A stretch of DNA of 24,018 nucleotides, taken from Desulfobacterales bacterium. GTDB lineage: Bacteria; Desulfobacterota; Desulfobacteria; Desulfobacterales; JASFBJ01. The translations under genes and the position numbers were made by a program. Shown here in pieces: positions 1 through 8,431 of the stretch (position 1 is the first letter of the stretch; the number at the start of each line of letters is the position of its first letter). The stretch covers positions 1 to 24,018 of the forward strand of contig JASFBJ010000012.1 in assembly GCA_030149585.1 (NCBI GenBank), given 5' to 3'. The notes beneath the pieces are model-generated. The model searched no databases, had not been told where the DNA came from, and saw nothing but the letters and a program-made list of their open reading frames with translations.

Positions 1-48
1 AACCGTCAAAAGTGTAAACTGTCGTTGGCCATTAATGAAGGATGCCGC
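1..48. other. Non-coding left edge, downstream of the last gene
   Basis: These bases follow the stop codon of the DUF2169/pentapeptide gene. I see no hairpin followed by a T-run on the minus strand, so no intrinsic terminator is supported. The operon may continue beyond the window, for example into PAAR or effector genes. Confidence 0.5.
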
Positions 49-2268
49 TTATTTTCCTAATTTTGTCATTTTTAAATTTGCGTAATTTAACCTGGTTTTA
101 TCAATTATTGCATCAAGCAGTTCCGCGCCAAAAAGATTTGATCCCCTTAAATCTGTTTCAGTTAAATCAGCTTTTTCAAGAGTTGCCTGAAAAAGATTCA
201 TGCTGACGCATTTAGCCTGCCTTAAATTCGCCTTTGATAAACGCGCAAATTTTAAATCCGCACCTGCAAAATTTGCAAAACGCAGAGAGCAGGCAGCAAA
301 ATTGGCGCCTTCCATCTTTGAAAAAGAAAAATCAGCTCCATCAAGTTTGGCTTTTTCCCAGATTGAATATGGACCAATTACGTTTTTAAAAATACCTTCA
401 CTAAAATCAGTATTGCCTGATACCCGCAGTTCAGTGATATTTGCATCACTCATATCAATTTTTTTTCCCTCAGCCCCTTCAAAACTCGAAGAAAACAGAT
501 TTGCAGCTTGAAAATCGGTCTTATTTAAAATTGATCCTGAAAAATCCGCTGTTTCACAAAAACTGTTTTTTAAAGAAGCCCTGCTAAGATCAGCCTTGAA
601 AAAGCCGGCATTTTTTGCCTTAATATTATCCAGAATAGCGTTTTGAAAAAGAGCGCTGTCGCAAATCGCATCTTCAAAATTTGACCCGCTTAAATCAGAT
701 CTCCTTAAATCAGCTTCCGTTAAATCAGCATCCTTTAAAATAGCATCTTTGATTAAGGTTTCCGAAAGATTAGCTTTTGAAAGATCAGCGCCGCTTAAAT
801 CAGCCTTTGAAAGATCTGATTTTTTTAAATTTACGCCTGACATAATTGCATCTTTAAAATCAAGCCCCTTAAGATCAAGTTCTGAAAGATCAAGCTTGCG
901 AAGATCTTCACCGGCAAATCCAGCACCTTTTAAAATCCGTTCCTTTATTTTTTCACGGGTTAAAGGTAATGGGGCCGTCTCTTTTTCAAGGCCAAGCTCT
1001 TTTAAAACGCGGGCTTCATCTTCCAGATCCTTTGGGCTAGGTTCAGGGAGCTTTTCATCTGGATCAATTCCAGCTTCAAGCATGGCGGCTTTTATTTCCT
1101 CTTTTGCTTTTACAAGCTCTTTTTCAATATTAACGGGCTCATCTTCAATCTCAAGGTCTTGTTCTATTTCAAAAGGTTTTTCTTCTTCGAGAAATTGTTT
1201 TAAGAATAGATCGTAATAAAATTCTTTTGATCGGGATTTTTCATTAATTTTTTCAGAGGCAATAAAAATATGCTTTATTTCCTCATAATCTTCAGACAAA
1301 ATATCTGTTACACCCCGCCAGACCAGTACCAGTTTTTCAGCGTCCATATCTACCCAAAGAGTATCAAGGTTCAGCCTGATTTCAGTAAAATACAGGGGGT
1401 TATAATCAGAATCATCTGGTTTGTTATGAGCATCTGATTTATACACAAAAGCGCGAGCTTTAATACCCGGCAGACAGCTTTTATATTTTAAATATTTGCA
1501 ATGCAGATTTTCAAAATAGAGAGACTCATCTCCTTTAAGATACCCGTCAACCTGCATATCGAAAGGAGCAGCATTATAATAGCCCCAGTCAAAATCTTTG
1601 GGAAACCATGGCCAGCGCTCCTTTTGCCAGCTGCCTTTATATGTGCCGAGTTTTGAACTGCGCTGCTGCCACAAACTGGAAAAAGGCCCAAAGCCAGCAG
1701 GCTCAGGTTGTTTGCCGGATGAATCAACAAGATTTCTTAAATCCTCAATATTCGGCAAAGGCCGGACCTTTGCCCCTGCCTTATCTATTATTTTCGAATA
1801 TCCCTTGCCGACTGGATTTTTATTATATCCAGAGCCCCCAAAACTTCTTTCATATCTTAGCTCCATCCTGGTAAAAGGTATTGGATCTGATATGGTTCTT
1901 GTTATTGGATTCCAAAAACGGTTACCAAAAATCCCGATTATTTTGGATCTCTTTCCCACCTGAAAAGTTGCCTGATTTGCTTTAACCGGCTTTCCGCCCG
2001 GAGAATAACATGTACCTGCCAAAAGCAGGTCAGCCCTGGGTTTAAAATACGCAAAATCAGATTCATAACGACTGCTTCCATTGCCTTCATCATCATCAGG
2101 ATAAAGTTCATCACCTGTTGTAAAAAACTGTTCATTGGAAATAACAGCGACACCATCTGAAACAAGATCAAAAGTGCCCTTAATAATCAAGGTTAAAGAG
2201 TGTCCCGGGAAACCGATTCTTCCTGCAAATGGAGCAAATAGGAATGGGGTCTGGTTGATAATTTCCAT
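49..2268 (-). CDS. DUF2169 domain plus pentapeptide-repeat protein, putative T6SS adaptor/chaperone
   Basis: A 739-residue protein in three parts. Residues 1 to about 350 look like DUF2169: an opening NQTPF, a KGTFDL strand, then SRYESDFAYFKPRADLLLAG, a PGGKP loop and GNRFW. Residues about 360-445 are a charged, probably helical or coiled linker rich in E and K. Residues about 450-735 are pentapeptide repeats of the A(D/N)Lxx type, such as KADLSGADLSKANLSE, in two blocks split near residue 600; these should fold as a right-handed quadrilateral beta-helix. DUF2169 proteins are known T6SS accessory proteins encoded next to vgrG and PAAR genes and needed to load some effectors. The ATG lies 3 bp after the vgrG stop, with only a weak upstream GGA-type site, so translation is probably coupled to vgrG. 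The likely role is a VgrG-linked adaptor in the cytoplasm. The pentapeptide part could bind cargo or be cargo. No catalytic motif is visible. Confidence 0.85.
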   Translation of the reverse strand: MEIINQTPFLFAPFAGRIGFPGHSLTLIIKGTFDLVSDGVAVISNEQFFTTGDELYPDDDEGNGSSRYESDFAYFKPRADLLLAGTCYSPGGKPVKANQATFQVGKRSKIIGIFGNRFWNPITRTISDPIPFTRMELRYERSFGGSGYNKNPVGKGYSKIIDKAGAKVRPLPNIEDLRNLVDSSGKQPEPAGFGPFSSLWQQRSSKLGTYKGSWQKERWPWFPKDFDWGYYNAAPFDMQVDGYLKGDESLYFENLHCKYLKYKSCLPGIKARAFVYKSDAHNKPDDSDYNPLYFTEIRLNLDTLWVDMDAEKLVLVWRGVTDILSEDYEEIKHIFIASEKINEKSRSKEFYYDLFLKQFLEEEKPFEIEQDLEIEDEPVNIEKELVKAKEEIKAAMLEAGIDPDEKLPEPSPKDLEDEARVLKELGLEKETAPLPLTREKIKERILKGAGFAGEDLRKLDLSELDLKGLDFKDAIMSGVNLKKSDLSKADLSGADLSKANLSETLIKDAILKDADLTEADLRRSDLSGSNFEDAICDSALFQNAILDNIKAKNAGFFKADLSRASLKNSFCETADFSGSILNKTDFQAANLFSSSFEGAEGKKIDMSDANITELRVSGNTDFSEGIFKNVIGPYSIWEKAKLDGADFSFSKMEGANFAACSLRFANFAGADLKFARLSKANLRQAKCVSMNLFQATLEKADLTETDLRGSNLFGAELLDAIIDKTRLNYANLKMTKLGK
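450..925 (-). repeat. 15-bp-periodic DNA encoding the first pentapeptide-repeat block
   Basis: On the plus strand, variants of TTAAATCAGC(C/T)TTTGAAAGA recur at 15- and 30-bp spacing, most regularly between about 690 and 900. This is the DNA image of the A(D/N)Lxx repeats of the overlapping gene. It is a protein-coding repeat, not a mobile or CRISPR repeat. Edges are approximate. Confidence 0.7.
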
Positions 2269-2271
2269 TTT

Positions 2272-4554
2272 TTAGTCCGACTTAAAATTTTGAGCTTTCA
2301 TTTTTCTTGTAACCTCAAGATTTTCCATAATTTTGGTATTTTCAGTAATGGTGGTATCTCCATCAATAGCAATTTTACTTCCAAGCCTGATTTCCGATCC
2401 GTCTGTAATCAGATCAATCCTGCCGGCGTCAATTTTAACACCGCTTGGTGTAATGGAAATAGTACTTGCACCGCAAACAAGTTTGATCTCAGCTTTGCCC
2501 TTAATTTCATTTATAGGCGCTTCAAACACTTTTCTTACAGCAGATTTTTCATAAGATAGATTTGCACAATTTGAAATTTTTGCCCCCACAAAAAGTTCTT
2601 GAGTAACAGCAAGACTTTTTGAGGATTTAGCGCCAACATATTGTTCAGCAGTTAACCCAAGCACAAATTTTTCACTAAGCTTCCCCAAATCATAATATTG
2701 AGCAGTACCATCTACTGTTCTTTTTTCATCACCGGTTATATGTATTTTCCGATTGCCTTCGACTTTATGGTTTTCAGGACCTCCATGAACAGTTATTTTT
2801 CTTTCACCAGTAACCTCTCTTTTTTCACCGCCGCTATTAATGGTGTGAGTTAATCCTTTTCCTATTATTATTGTTTCTGAACCATCAACTGTTAGATTTC
2901 TATTATTGACTACATTATATTTTTGTTGCCCGCCGATTTTAACCTTATCAGCCCGACCAACATTTATCACTCTATCACCATCTGTAGTTTCAAATATATT
3001 CCCCTCATTTGGCGCACCAATTGAGATTATGGAATTTTCAGTTGGTGAAGAAAGATGTATCTGCTGACCCCCGTCATTATCTTCAAGCCGAATCTGATTT
3101 CCCCCACCGGTTCTTATCATACTCTGGGTCTGGTTGCCTCCTCCAACAGGGCTCATAGTGTCAGGATTCGGCACAGAGCCTGCGATAATCGGCCGGTCAG
3201 GATCGCCATCCATAAAGGTCAATATTACTTCTGTTCCTTTATGCAAAGGAAAGTGCATGCCGTAATTAGCACCGGCATATGGCTGAGCCATTCTGATCCA
3301 TCGCGAAGCGCTTCCTCCTGAATTTTCACTGCGATCAAAAGGAAGAATTACCTTATAACGGCCCTCATCATCAATTTCAGCATATTCCCCATCTCCGGAT
3401 GCATCAACAGTGGCATTCATTGTGCCGTAAAAACGTGGTTTTGATGTTTTTCTTTCAGGACGGTACTGGGTCTGGGCTGGAATAGCCGTAAAACTATTAC
3501 GGTATCCTGATTCAAATCCATCATCAATGATTTCATCATATTCCGCACCTGAAAGAAAAGCGCCCTGTTTCCCCTCATGCCGAACCTCTGTCACAAGGTA
3601 TTGCTGATTATTGCTATCCCTGTAATGTTCGGATAAATTAAAAAAATAGCCGGCTCTTAAATTTGCGGCCGTACTTTCACCATAATATACCTTTTCATTG
3701 CATAACAGCTCCTGGGCTCTTATTGCAGCCAGAGCACTACCCTCCTCAGGGGTTTTATAATGATCTCCGTAATTATAAACCGTACCCCTGCCGTCAGTCG
3801 CATCTACATCAGCCTCGCAGCTCAGATCAAGGGTTGGTCTGCGATAATTATAATCCTTTAATAAAACTTTTTCAGGAAGCATTTTTTGCCTGCATGTGAA
3901 AGCACTTATAAAGCCTTCTTCCTCTGACTGCATGCCTGAAGGAATTCTATAATAAATAGTTGTATCACCCTGGACATTCCCGTGTGAAGTGGAACTGTCG
4001 GTAATAATTATTTTATCTGTATTATCAGTTTGCTCAAAATAATAGTACAGGCCGTCACGCTCCATCCATCTTGAAATAAAATCAAAATCAGATTCCCGAA
4101 ACTGGCAGATATATTCCCATGAAGAGTAATTGCCGGTAAGCCTCAACTCAAAATCATTTGCAGTTAGGCCGGCCTGGATAAAAACTTCTTCTATTATATC
4201 AGGAACACTTTTTTCAAGAAAAAGCTGGTTATCCCTGTAAAGATCCGCCTGCCAGATTCTTGGGACCAGAATCGCCCTGTAAAATATCTTCTGGTTGACT
4301 TCCTGAAGCTGTTCAAATTTGGAAATAATCCCATTGAATTGAAATTCAAGTTCACCACTTAATATTGTGAAGGTGGCTGGATTTTTCAGCATCTCTTTTA
4401 AATCAATTTCAGGGTCTTCAGCTACCAGGGTAATATCAAATTCATATAATTTGGATATGCTTTCAACTCCCTTAAACTGCACAACATGAAAGGTATCTTC
4501 CTCTGGAAAGCCACTTGATACAAAAATAAACCGATTAATTATCTCAACAGTCAT
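2272..4554 (-). CDS. vgrG: T6SS spike protein VgrG (TssI)
   Basis: A 760-residue VgrG that trimerises into the membrane-puncturing spike on top of the Hcp tube. The N-terminal ~350 residues are the gp27-like hub, including SWEYICQFRESDFDFISRWMERDG, the usual ESDFxFxxRWMExxG signature. The gp5-like OB domain is at about 375-460, ending in the family motif GDPDRPIIAGSVPNP. From about 480 a gp5-type beta-helix follows, with GNQIRLEDNDGGQQI and DGDRVINVG-type repeats, then a long beta-rich tail to residue 760. No catalytic domain is recognisable in the tail, so this looks like a structural or carrier VgrG. The end (TTITENTKIMENLEVTRKM) still looks beta-helical and may dock the downstream DUF2169 protein or a PAAR tip. 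The gap from clpV is 51 bp, with an AGGT site 6 bp before the ATG. Confidence 0.97.
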   Translation of the reverse strand: MTVEIINRFIFVSSGFPEEDTFHVVQFKGVESISKLYEFDITLVAEDPEIDLKEMLKNPATFTILSGELEFQFNGIISKFEQLQEVNQKIFYRAILVPRIWQADLYRDNQLFLEKSVPDIIEEVFIQAGLTANDFELRLTGNYSSWEYICQFRESDFDFISRWMERDGLYYYFEQTDNTDKIIITDSSTSHGNVQGDTTIYYRIPSGMQSEEEGFISAFTCRQKMLPEKVLLKDYNYRRPTLDLSCEADVDATDGRGTVYNYGDHYKTPEEGSALAAIRAQELLCNEKVYYGESTAANLRAGYFFNLSEHYRDSNNQQYLVTEVRHEGKQGAFLSGAEYDEIIDDGFESGYRNSFTAIPAQTQYRPERKTSKPRFYGTMNATVDASGDGEYAEIDDEGRYKVILPFDRSENSGGSASRWIRMAQPYAGANYGMHFPLHKGTEVILTFMDGDPDRPIIAGSVPNPDTMSPVGGGNQTQSMIRTGGGNQIRLEDNDGGQQIHLSSPTENSIISIGAPNEGNIFETTDGDRVINVGRADKVKIGGQQKYNVVNNRNLTVDGSETIIIGKGLTHTINSGGEKREVTGERKITVHGGPENHKVEGNRKIHITGDEKRTVDGTAQYYDLGKLSEKFVLGLTAEQYVGAKSSKSLAVTQELFVGAKISNCANLSYEKSAVRKVFEAPINEIKGKAEIKLVCGASTISITPSGVKIDAGRIDLITDGSEIRLGSKIAIDGDTTITENTKIMENLEVTRKMKAQNFKSD

Positions 4555-4605
4555 TTTTTAACCTAAAGCAAACGCCTTTAAAAAAATGTTTATATTTCCA
4601 AATAG

Positions 4606-7239
4606 TTATTCTTTAAAATCAATTATAAAACCACCATCTGCACCTAAATCCAGCTCAACCAGAGAGGGCAGTTTACCTTCACTCATGCCGGCTAATATCT
4701 TTTGTGACATTTTGGGCATGATGGTATTGCTCATGATATAATCAATATTTCTCGCGCCGGTCTCAACCTCTGTGCAACGGGCAGCTATCTGATCCACCAC
4801 GGCCGGAGTGTAGGTCATTTTCATTTTATGAATTTCCGCCAGACGTTTTACCAGTTTGTCGAGCTTTAGAATTATAATCATCTTTAAAATATCCGGGCTT
4901 AGTGTAAAATAGGGGATCACTGTCATCCGTGCCAGTAAAGCCGGCTTAAAATGATTGCTTAAAACGGGCCTGACAGCAGCAGTCAGGGTTTCAATGGACG
5001 GAATCTGTTCACCTGAACACATTTCCGTGATTATATCAGTAGCCAGATTACTGGTTAAAAAAATAACCGTGTTTTTAAAATTAATAAGACGTCCCTCACC
5101 ATCAGAAAGCATACCCTTGTCAAATACCTGGTAAAAAAGATTCATCACTTCCAGATGACCTTTCTCCACTTCATCCAGCAATACAACGGAGTATGGTCTT
5201 TGACGCACGGCTTCAGTTAAAACACCACCCTCGCCAAAACCAACATATCCGGGAGGCGATCCAATCAAACGGCTGACTGTGTGTTTTTCCTGAAATTCGC
5301 TCATATTGATGGATACCATAAAATTTTCACCGCCAAACAAAAGATCTGCAATTGCAAGACCGGTTTCTGTTTTACCCACTCCAGAAGGACCTGCCAGCAA
5401 AAAAACTCCCAAAGGCTGATCTGGATCTTTAATCCCTGATTTAGCGCTTTTTATAACACTGGCAATAATCTTAAGGCCTTCATCCTGGCCTTTAATACGC
5501 TTTTGAAAATTCTCGTCCAGGTTTAACATATTCCCTGCTTGATCCCGCATAACTTTGCCAAGAGGTATTCCAGTCCAGTCTGAAACCACTTTGGCAACCA
5601 CATCCGGGTCAACCTCCGTGCGAATCATGGGAAAATCCTGCTGAATATCTTCCAGCTCAGCGCTGATTTTCAGGATCTGCTCCTTTAAGCTCTCTGTTTT
5701 GGCCGGGTCTGACTGTACATCATCAGCAATAGTTTCATAAAGTGCTTTGCGCAGCTCAATGAGTTTATGGGCAAGGCTTTTCTCATTTTGCCAGCGCTCA
5801 TTTAATTTTTCAAGCTCAATGGATAATAATTTCAGGTGGTCCGCAAGCTCGGTTTTTCTTTCCTGATCTATTTCAAGACCGTGCAATTCATCTCGGCTAA
5901 GTGCCTTTTCTTCCCGCCTTAAAGCCTGAATTTTTCTTTCAGTATCTTCCACCACATCAGGTTTGGCAGTCAAAAGAACTTTAACCCTGGCAGCACTTGT
6001 ATCCAGCAAATCCACGGCTTTGTCGGGCAGCTGACGTCCTGAAATATAGCGGCTGGAAAGCTCGGCAGCAGCTTCAATGGCATCATCTCTTACCACAACC
6101 TGATGGGCCATCTCATATTTTTCCTTAAGTCCCCGTAAAATTAAAACTGCTGTCTCCTGTGATGGCTCATCCAGTTTAACAAGCTGAAAACGGCGCGCCA
6201 GGGCCGCGTCTTTTTCAAAATATTTCTTATATTCAGACCAGGTGGTAGCAGCCACTGTTCGCAATTCGCCCCTGGCAAGGGCAGGTTTAAGCAAATTGGC
6301 GGCATCGCTCATACCAGCCGAGCCGCCCGCTCCGATCAGGGTATGGGCCTCGTCAATGAATAAAATAATCGGTTTTTCCGAAGCTTTAATCTCATTAATA
6401 ACTGATTTCAAGCGATTTTCAAATTCTCCTTTCATACCTGCCCCAGCCTGTAAAAGCCCCATATCCAGACCCATAATGGAAACATCTTTTAAAATATCAG
6501 GCACATCTTCTTGAACGACCCTTAAAGCCAGACCTTCCACAACAGCAGTTTTACCAACGCCTGCTTCGCCGACCACAATTGGATTATTTTTGCGGCGACG
6601 GGCTAAAATATCCACCATCTGACGAATTTCCAGGTCACGGCCAAAAACAGGATCAATCTCCCCTTCCCTGGCTTTTTGGGTAAAGTTTTCGCAAAATCTG
6701 GCCAAAGCAGTAGAATCTCCGGCAGGTCCTGTTTCAATCGCCTTTTCGCCCCTTAATACCCTTTTTTCCTTTGAATTTTTGACAATCTCCCAAAAAACAG
6801 CCATTAATTTCTCTTTGCTGATACTTGTTAAAAGATCCACATAAGTCCCCGTACCAAAGCGGGCAGGACTGGTCAGCAATGCCAGCAGCAAAGAACCTGA
6901 TCTTATTTTGCTTTCATCCAGTTCAACAGAGGCAATCAGCCAGCTCTCCTGTATCAACTCCATCAACACCGGCGAAAAAACAGGTTTGGCTGCATTGCCT
7001 GTTTTAAAATCTTCCAGACTTTGTTCAACTGCCTTTTGCATCTTACCAGCTTCAATATCAAAATCATGCAAAATCAGACAAAGATCAGCAAGGGGATCTT
7101 CCAGGAGCTTGGCAAAAAAATGTTCCACCGTCACTTCATAATGCGTGCGGGATACACATAATCCGGCTGCCGCCTCCAGACAACGGGTGCAGTACAGGTT
7201 CAAGCGTTCTAAAAGAGCTTTGATGTCAACCGATACCAT
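4606..7239 (-). CDS. clpV: T6SS sheath-recycling AAA+ ATPase ClpV (TssH)
   Basis: An 877-residue class I (two-ring) Clp/Hsp100 ATPase that disassembles contracted TssB/TssC sheaths in the cytoplasm. A ClpV-type N-domain covers about residues 1-165. AAA1 has Walker A GEAGVGKT (about 226) and Walker B ILFIDEAHTL (about 294). A coiled-coil middle domain spans about 410-540. AAA2 has Walker A GPSGVGKTETG (about 621), the pore-type segment GSPPGYVGFGEGG and Walker B VVLLDEVEKGH (about 688). The whole protein is intact and of normal family length. ClpV rather than ClpB is supported by the position inside a tss operon and the divergent N-domain. The ATG is set by a strong AGGAGG eight bases upstream. 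It is separated from tssG by 145 bp containing a long inverted repeat. Confidence 0.97.
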   Translation of the reverse strand: MVSVDIKALLERLNLYCTRCLEAAAGLCVSRTHYEVTVEHFFAKLLEDPLADLCLILHDFDIEAGKMQKAVEQSLEDFKTGNAAKPVFSPVLMELIQESWLIASVELDESKIRSGSLLLALLTSPARFGTGTYVDLLTSISKEKLMAVFWEIVKNSKEKRVLRGEKAIETGPAGDSTALARFCENFTQKAREGEIDPVFGRDLEIRQMVDILARRRKNNPIVVGEAGVGKTAVVEGLALRVVQEDVPDILKDVSIMGLDMGLLQAGAGMKGEFENRLKSVINEIKASEKPIILFIDEAHTLIGAGGSAGMSDAANLLKPALARGELRTVAATTWSEYKKYFEKDAALARRFQLVKLDEPSQETAVLILRGLKEKYEMAHQVVVRDDAIEAAAELSSRYISGRQLPDKAVDLLDTSAARVKVLLTAKPDVVEDTERKIQALRREEKALSRDELHGLEIDQERKTELADHLKLLSIELEKLNERWQNEKSLAHKLIELRKALYETIADDVQSDPAKTESLKEQILKISAELEDIQQDFPMIRTEVDPDVVAKVVSDWTGIPLGKVMRDQAGNMLNLDENFQKRIKGQDEGLKIIASVIKSAKSGIKDPDQPLGVFLLAGPSGVGKTETGLAIADLLFGGENFMVSINMSEFQEKHTVSRLIGSPPGYVGFGEGGVLTEAVRQRPYSVVLLDEVEKGHLEVMNLFYQVFDKGMLSDGEGRLINFKNTVIFLTSNLATDIITEMCSGEQIPSIETLTAAVRPVLSNHFKPALLARMTVIPYFTLSPDILKMIIILKLDKLVKRLAEIHKMKMTYTPAVVDQIAARCTEVETGARNIDYIMSNTIMPKMSQKILAGMSEGKLPSLVELDLGADGGFIIDFKE

Positions 7240-7247
7240 TTAGGTAA

Positions 7248-7253
7248 CCTCCT
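7248..7253 (-). promoter_or_regulatory. Strong Shine-Dalgarno of clpV
   Basis: The minus strand reads AGGAGG, eight bases before the clpV ATG at 7237-7239. It fixes the start and lets clpV be translated independently of tssG, in contrast to the coupled genes elsewhere in the operon. Confidence 0.85.
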
Positions 7254-7268
7254 GTTGTGTTTTTTTTT

Positions 7269-7372
7269 ATAGACCGTCACATAAATAATTTTACTGCGTT
7301 ATCGGTCGGAGATATACTATCAGTATTATCTCCTCTCTCTGGCCTTGTGAAATTAATTATGTGACAATCTAT
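7269..7372. repeat. Nested inverted repeat between tssG and clpV (RNA hairpin or MITE-like element)
   Basis: The arms at 7269-7291 and 7350-7372 are 23 bp each and match at 20 of 23 positions (shared core GTCACATAA / TTATGTGAC). Two of the three mismatches become G-U wobbles in minus-strand RNA, the sense of the operon; the third is U-U. Inside the 58-bp loop lies a second hairpin, GGAGATATACT (7308-7318) against AGTATTATCTCC (7322-7333), with a 3-base loop and one bulge. On the minus strand the outer stem is followed by a run of A, not T, so it is not an intrinsic terminator. It may be an mRNA-stability or processing element that separates clpV output from the upstream genes. Alternatively it is a very short TA-flanked MITE, since both ends run into TATAG / CTATA. 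Confidence 0.8.
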
Positions 7373-7384
7373 ATATATATATAA

Positions 7385-8431
7385 TCATCTGGCCTGTGAA
7401 AACACTGTCCTAACCTCAGCCAGTTCCTTACCTGAAAAAACCCATGAGTTCATGCCAAGGTTTGAGCTTGAAGGATCTCCAAGACAAACAGTGTGAGTCT
7501 GGCCTCTATCCATAATCAGCTCCAGATCATAGGCCAATGGATCTGAAAGATAAAAATTCGTTAAAAAAACGACCTTATCATAGGTCTTATGTCCCGGGGC
7601 AAATTGTTCAAACTCTTTTCTTTTAAGAGGGCCAATGCAAATCCGAAATTTTCCCATCCTGTCGCTGATCTCTTCTCCCAGATAGCTGTTTTTACCAAGA
7701 CTGCAGCCGGATATACCTAATGCAAGCTTTTGATCAGATGGAATCGCAGCCCGCCGTTTAACGCAGGGTATAATTTCAATTTTAACCCCATTTAGAGCAT
7801 CTCTTAATAAGGTGGTAAGACCTGAAGCTGAACGTGGAAACTGGGTAAAAAGGCCAATATAGCGCAGCAAAGAATAGGAATTCCTGTCTGTAATTGTCTG
7901 CCTGAATTCTTTTTCGCCAAGACCAAGCAGACAGAAAAGCCTTTCAAGATGCAGGACGTTTTTTTCTTCCCTAATCTGCAAAAACTGGTTATATTTACCA
8001 AGGCATTGATATAATAATTCAAAAAGGCGCTGATTAAATATATCGATGAAATCTCTGGAAACCGATTCATCCTCTGCTGCTTCCTCGAGAAGTTCTTCCG
8101 TATAAAAAGTAGGCAAAGGTGAAGATGTTCCATAAAGCCCCAGCATATTTGCTATAATCAGATATTTGTCCTGATTTTTGTCTTGATTTATATTTGGCAG
8201 CACTTCAATCCGGTCAATATCAGCTGCTGGAAATCCCAAATCAAGCTTGGGTCTGACTCTTATATTTGCCGAAATATTTTCAACAGATAATGGCGGGCTG
8301 TTTGGAGCTTTGCCAAATCTTTTTAGCAGTCGAATCACCTGTTGAAAGGAAAATTCGCGGCTTTTCTGAAAAAGTTCTCTCCTGAGTTCTGAATTTAAAC
8401 CAGAAGCCGATCCCCGATTCTGGCTGGCCAT
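7385..8431 (-). CDS. tssG: T6SS baseplate protein TssG (VasB/ImpH)
   Basis: A 348-residue wedge protein that joins TssF, TssE and TssK in the baseplate. The N-terminal region has the family signature FSFQQVIRLLKRFGKAP (residues about 27-43), then FPAADIDRIEV, NMLGLYGTSSPLPTFYTEEL and the FIDIFNQRLFELLYQ segment typical of TssG. The C-terminal part carries GKFRICIGPL, as in the family. Length is near the usual 330-350. The start overlaps the 3' end of tssF by 37 bp in another frame, and only a weak purine-rich site precedes the ATG, so translational coupling to tssF is likely. Confidence 0.95.
   Translation of the reverse strand: MASQNRGSASGLNSELRRELFQKSREFSFQQVIRLLKRFGKAPNSPPLSVENISANIRVRPKLDLGFPAADIDRIEVLPNINQDKNQDKYLIIANMLGLYGTSSPLPTFYTEELLEEAAEDESVSRDFIDIFNQRLFELLYQCLGKYNQFLQIREEKNVLHLERLFCLLGLGEKEFRQTITDRNSYSLLRYIGLFTQFPRSASGLTTLLRDALNGVKIEIIPCVKRRAAIPSDQKLALGISGCSLGKNSYLGEEISDRMGKFRICIGPLKRKEFEQFAPGHKTYDKVVFLTNFYLSDPLAYDLELIMDRGQTHTVCLGDPSSSNLGMNSWVFSGKELAEVRTVFSQAR

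Noticed and set aside
450..925. Regular short repeats that might suggest a CRISPR array or satellite
   Set aside because: The 15-bp phase follows the codons of pentapeptide repeats; there are no constant repeats with unique spacers.
749..1216. Plus-strand open frame of 155 codons over the pentapeptide gene
   Set aside because: It is the antisense image of a repetitive gene, very rich in serine and arginine, with no ribosome-binding site or recognisable domain.
1598..1963. Plus-strand open frame of 121 codons within the DUF2169 region
   Set aside because: Antisense of a well supported domain; no family resemblance and no start signals.
2272..4554. VgrG as an evolved VgrG with a toxic C-terminal domain
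   Set aside because: The tail stays beta-repeat-like to its end, with no catalytic motif that I can recognise.
4606..7239. Housekeeping ClpB rather than ClpV
   Set aside because: The gene lies inside the tss operon between tssG and vgrG, and its N-domain is unlike ClpB.
7240..7384. Intrinsic terminator or separate promoter between tssG and clpV
   Set aside because: The stem is followed by A-run, not T-run, in the direction of transcription, and the AT-rich repeats give no well spaced -35/-10 pair.
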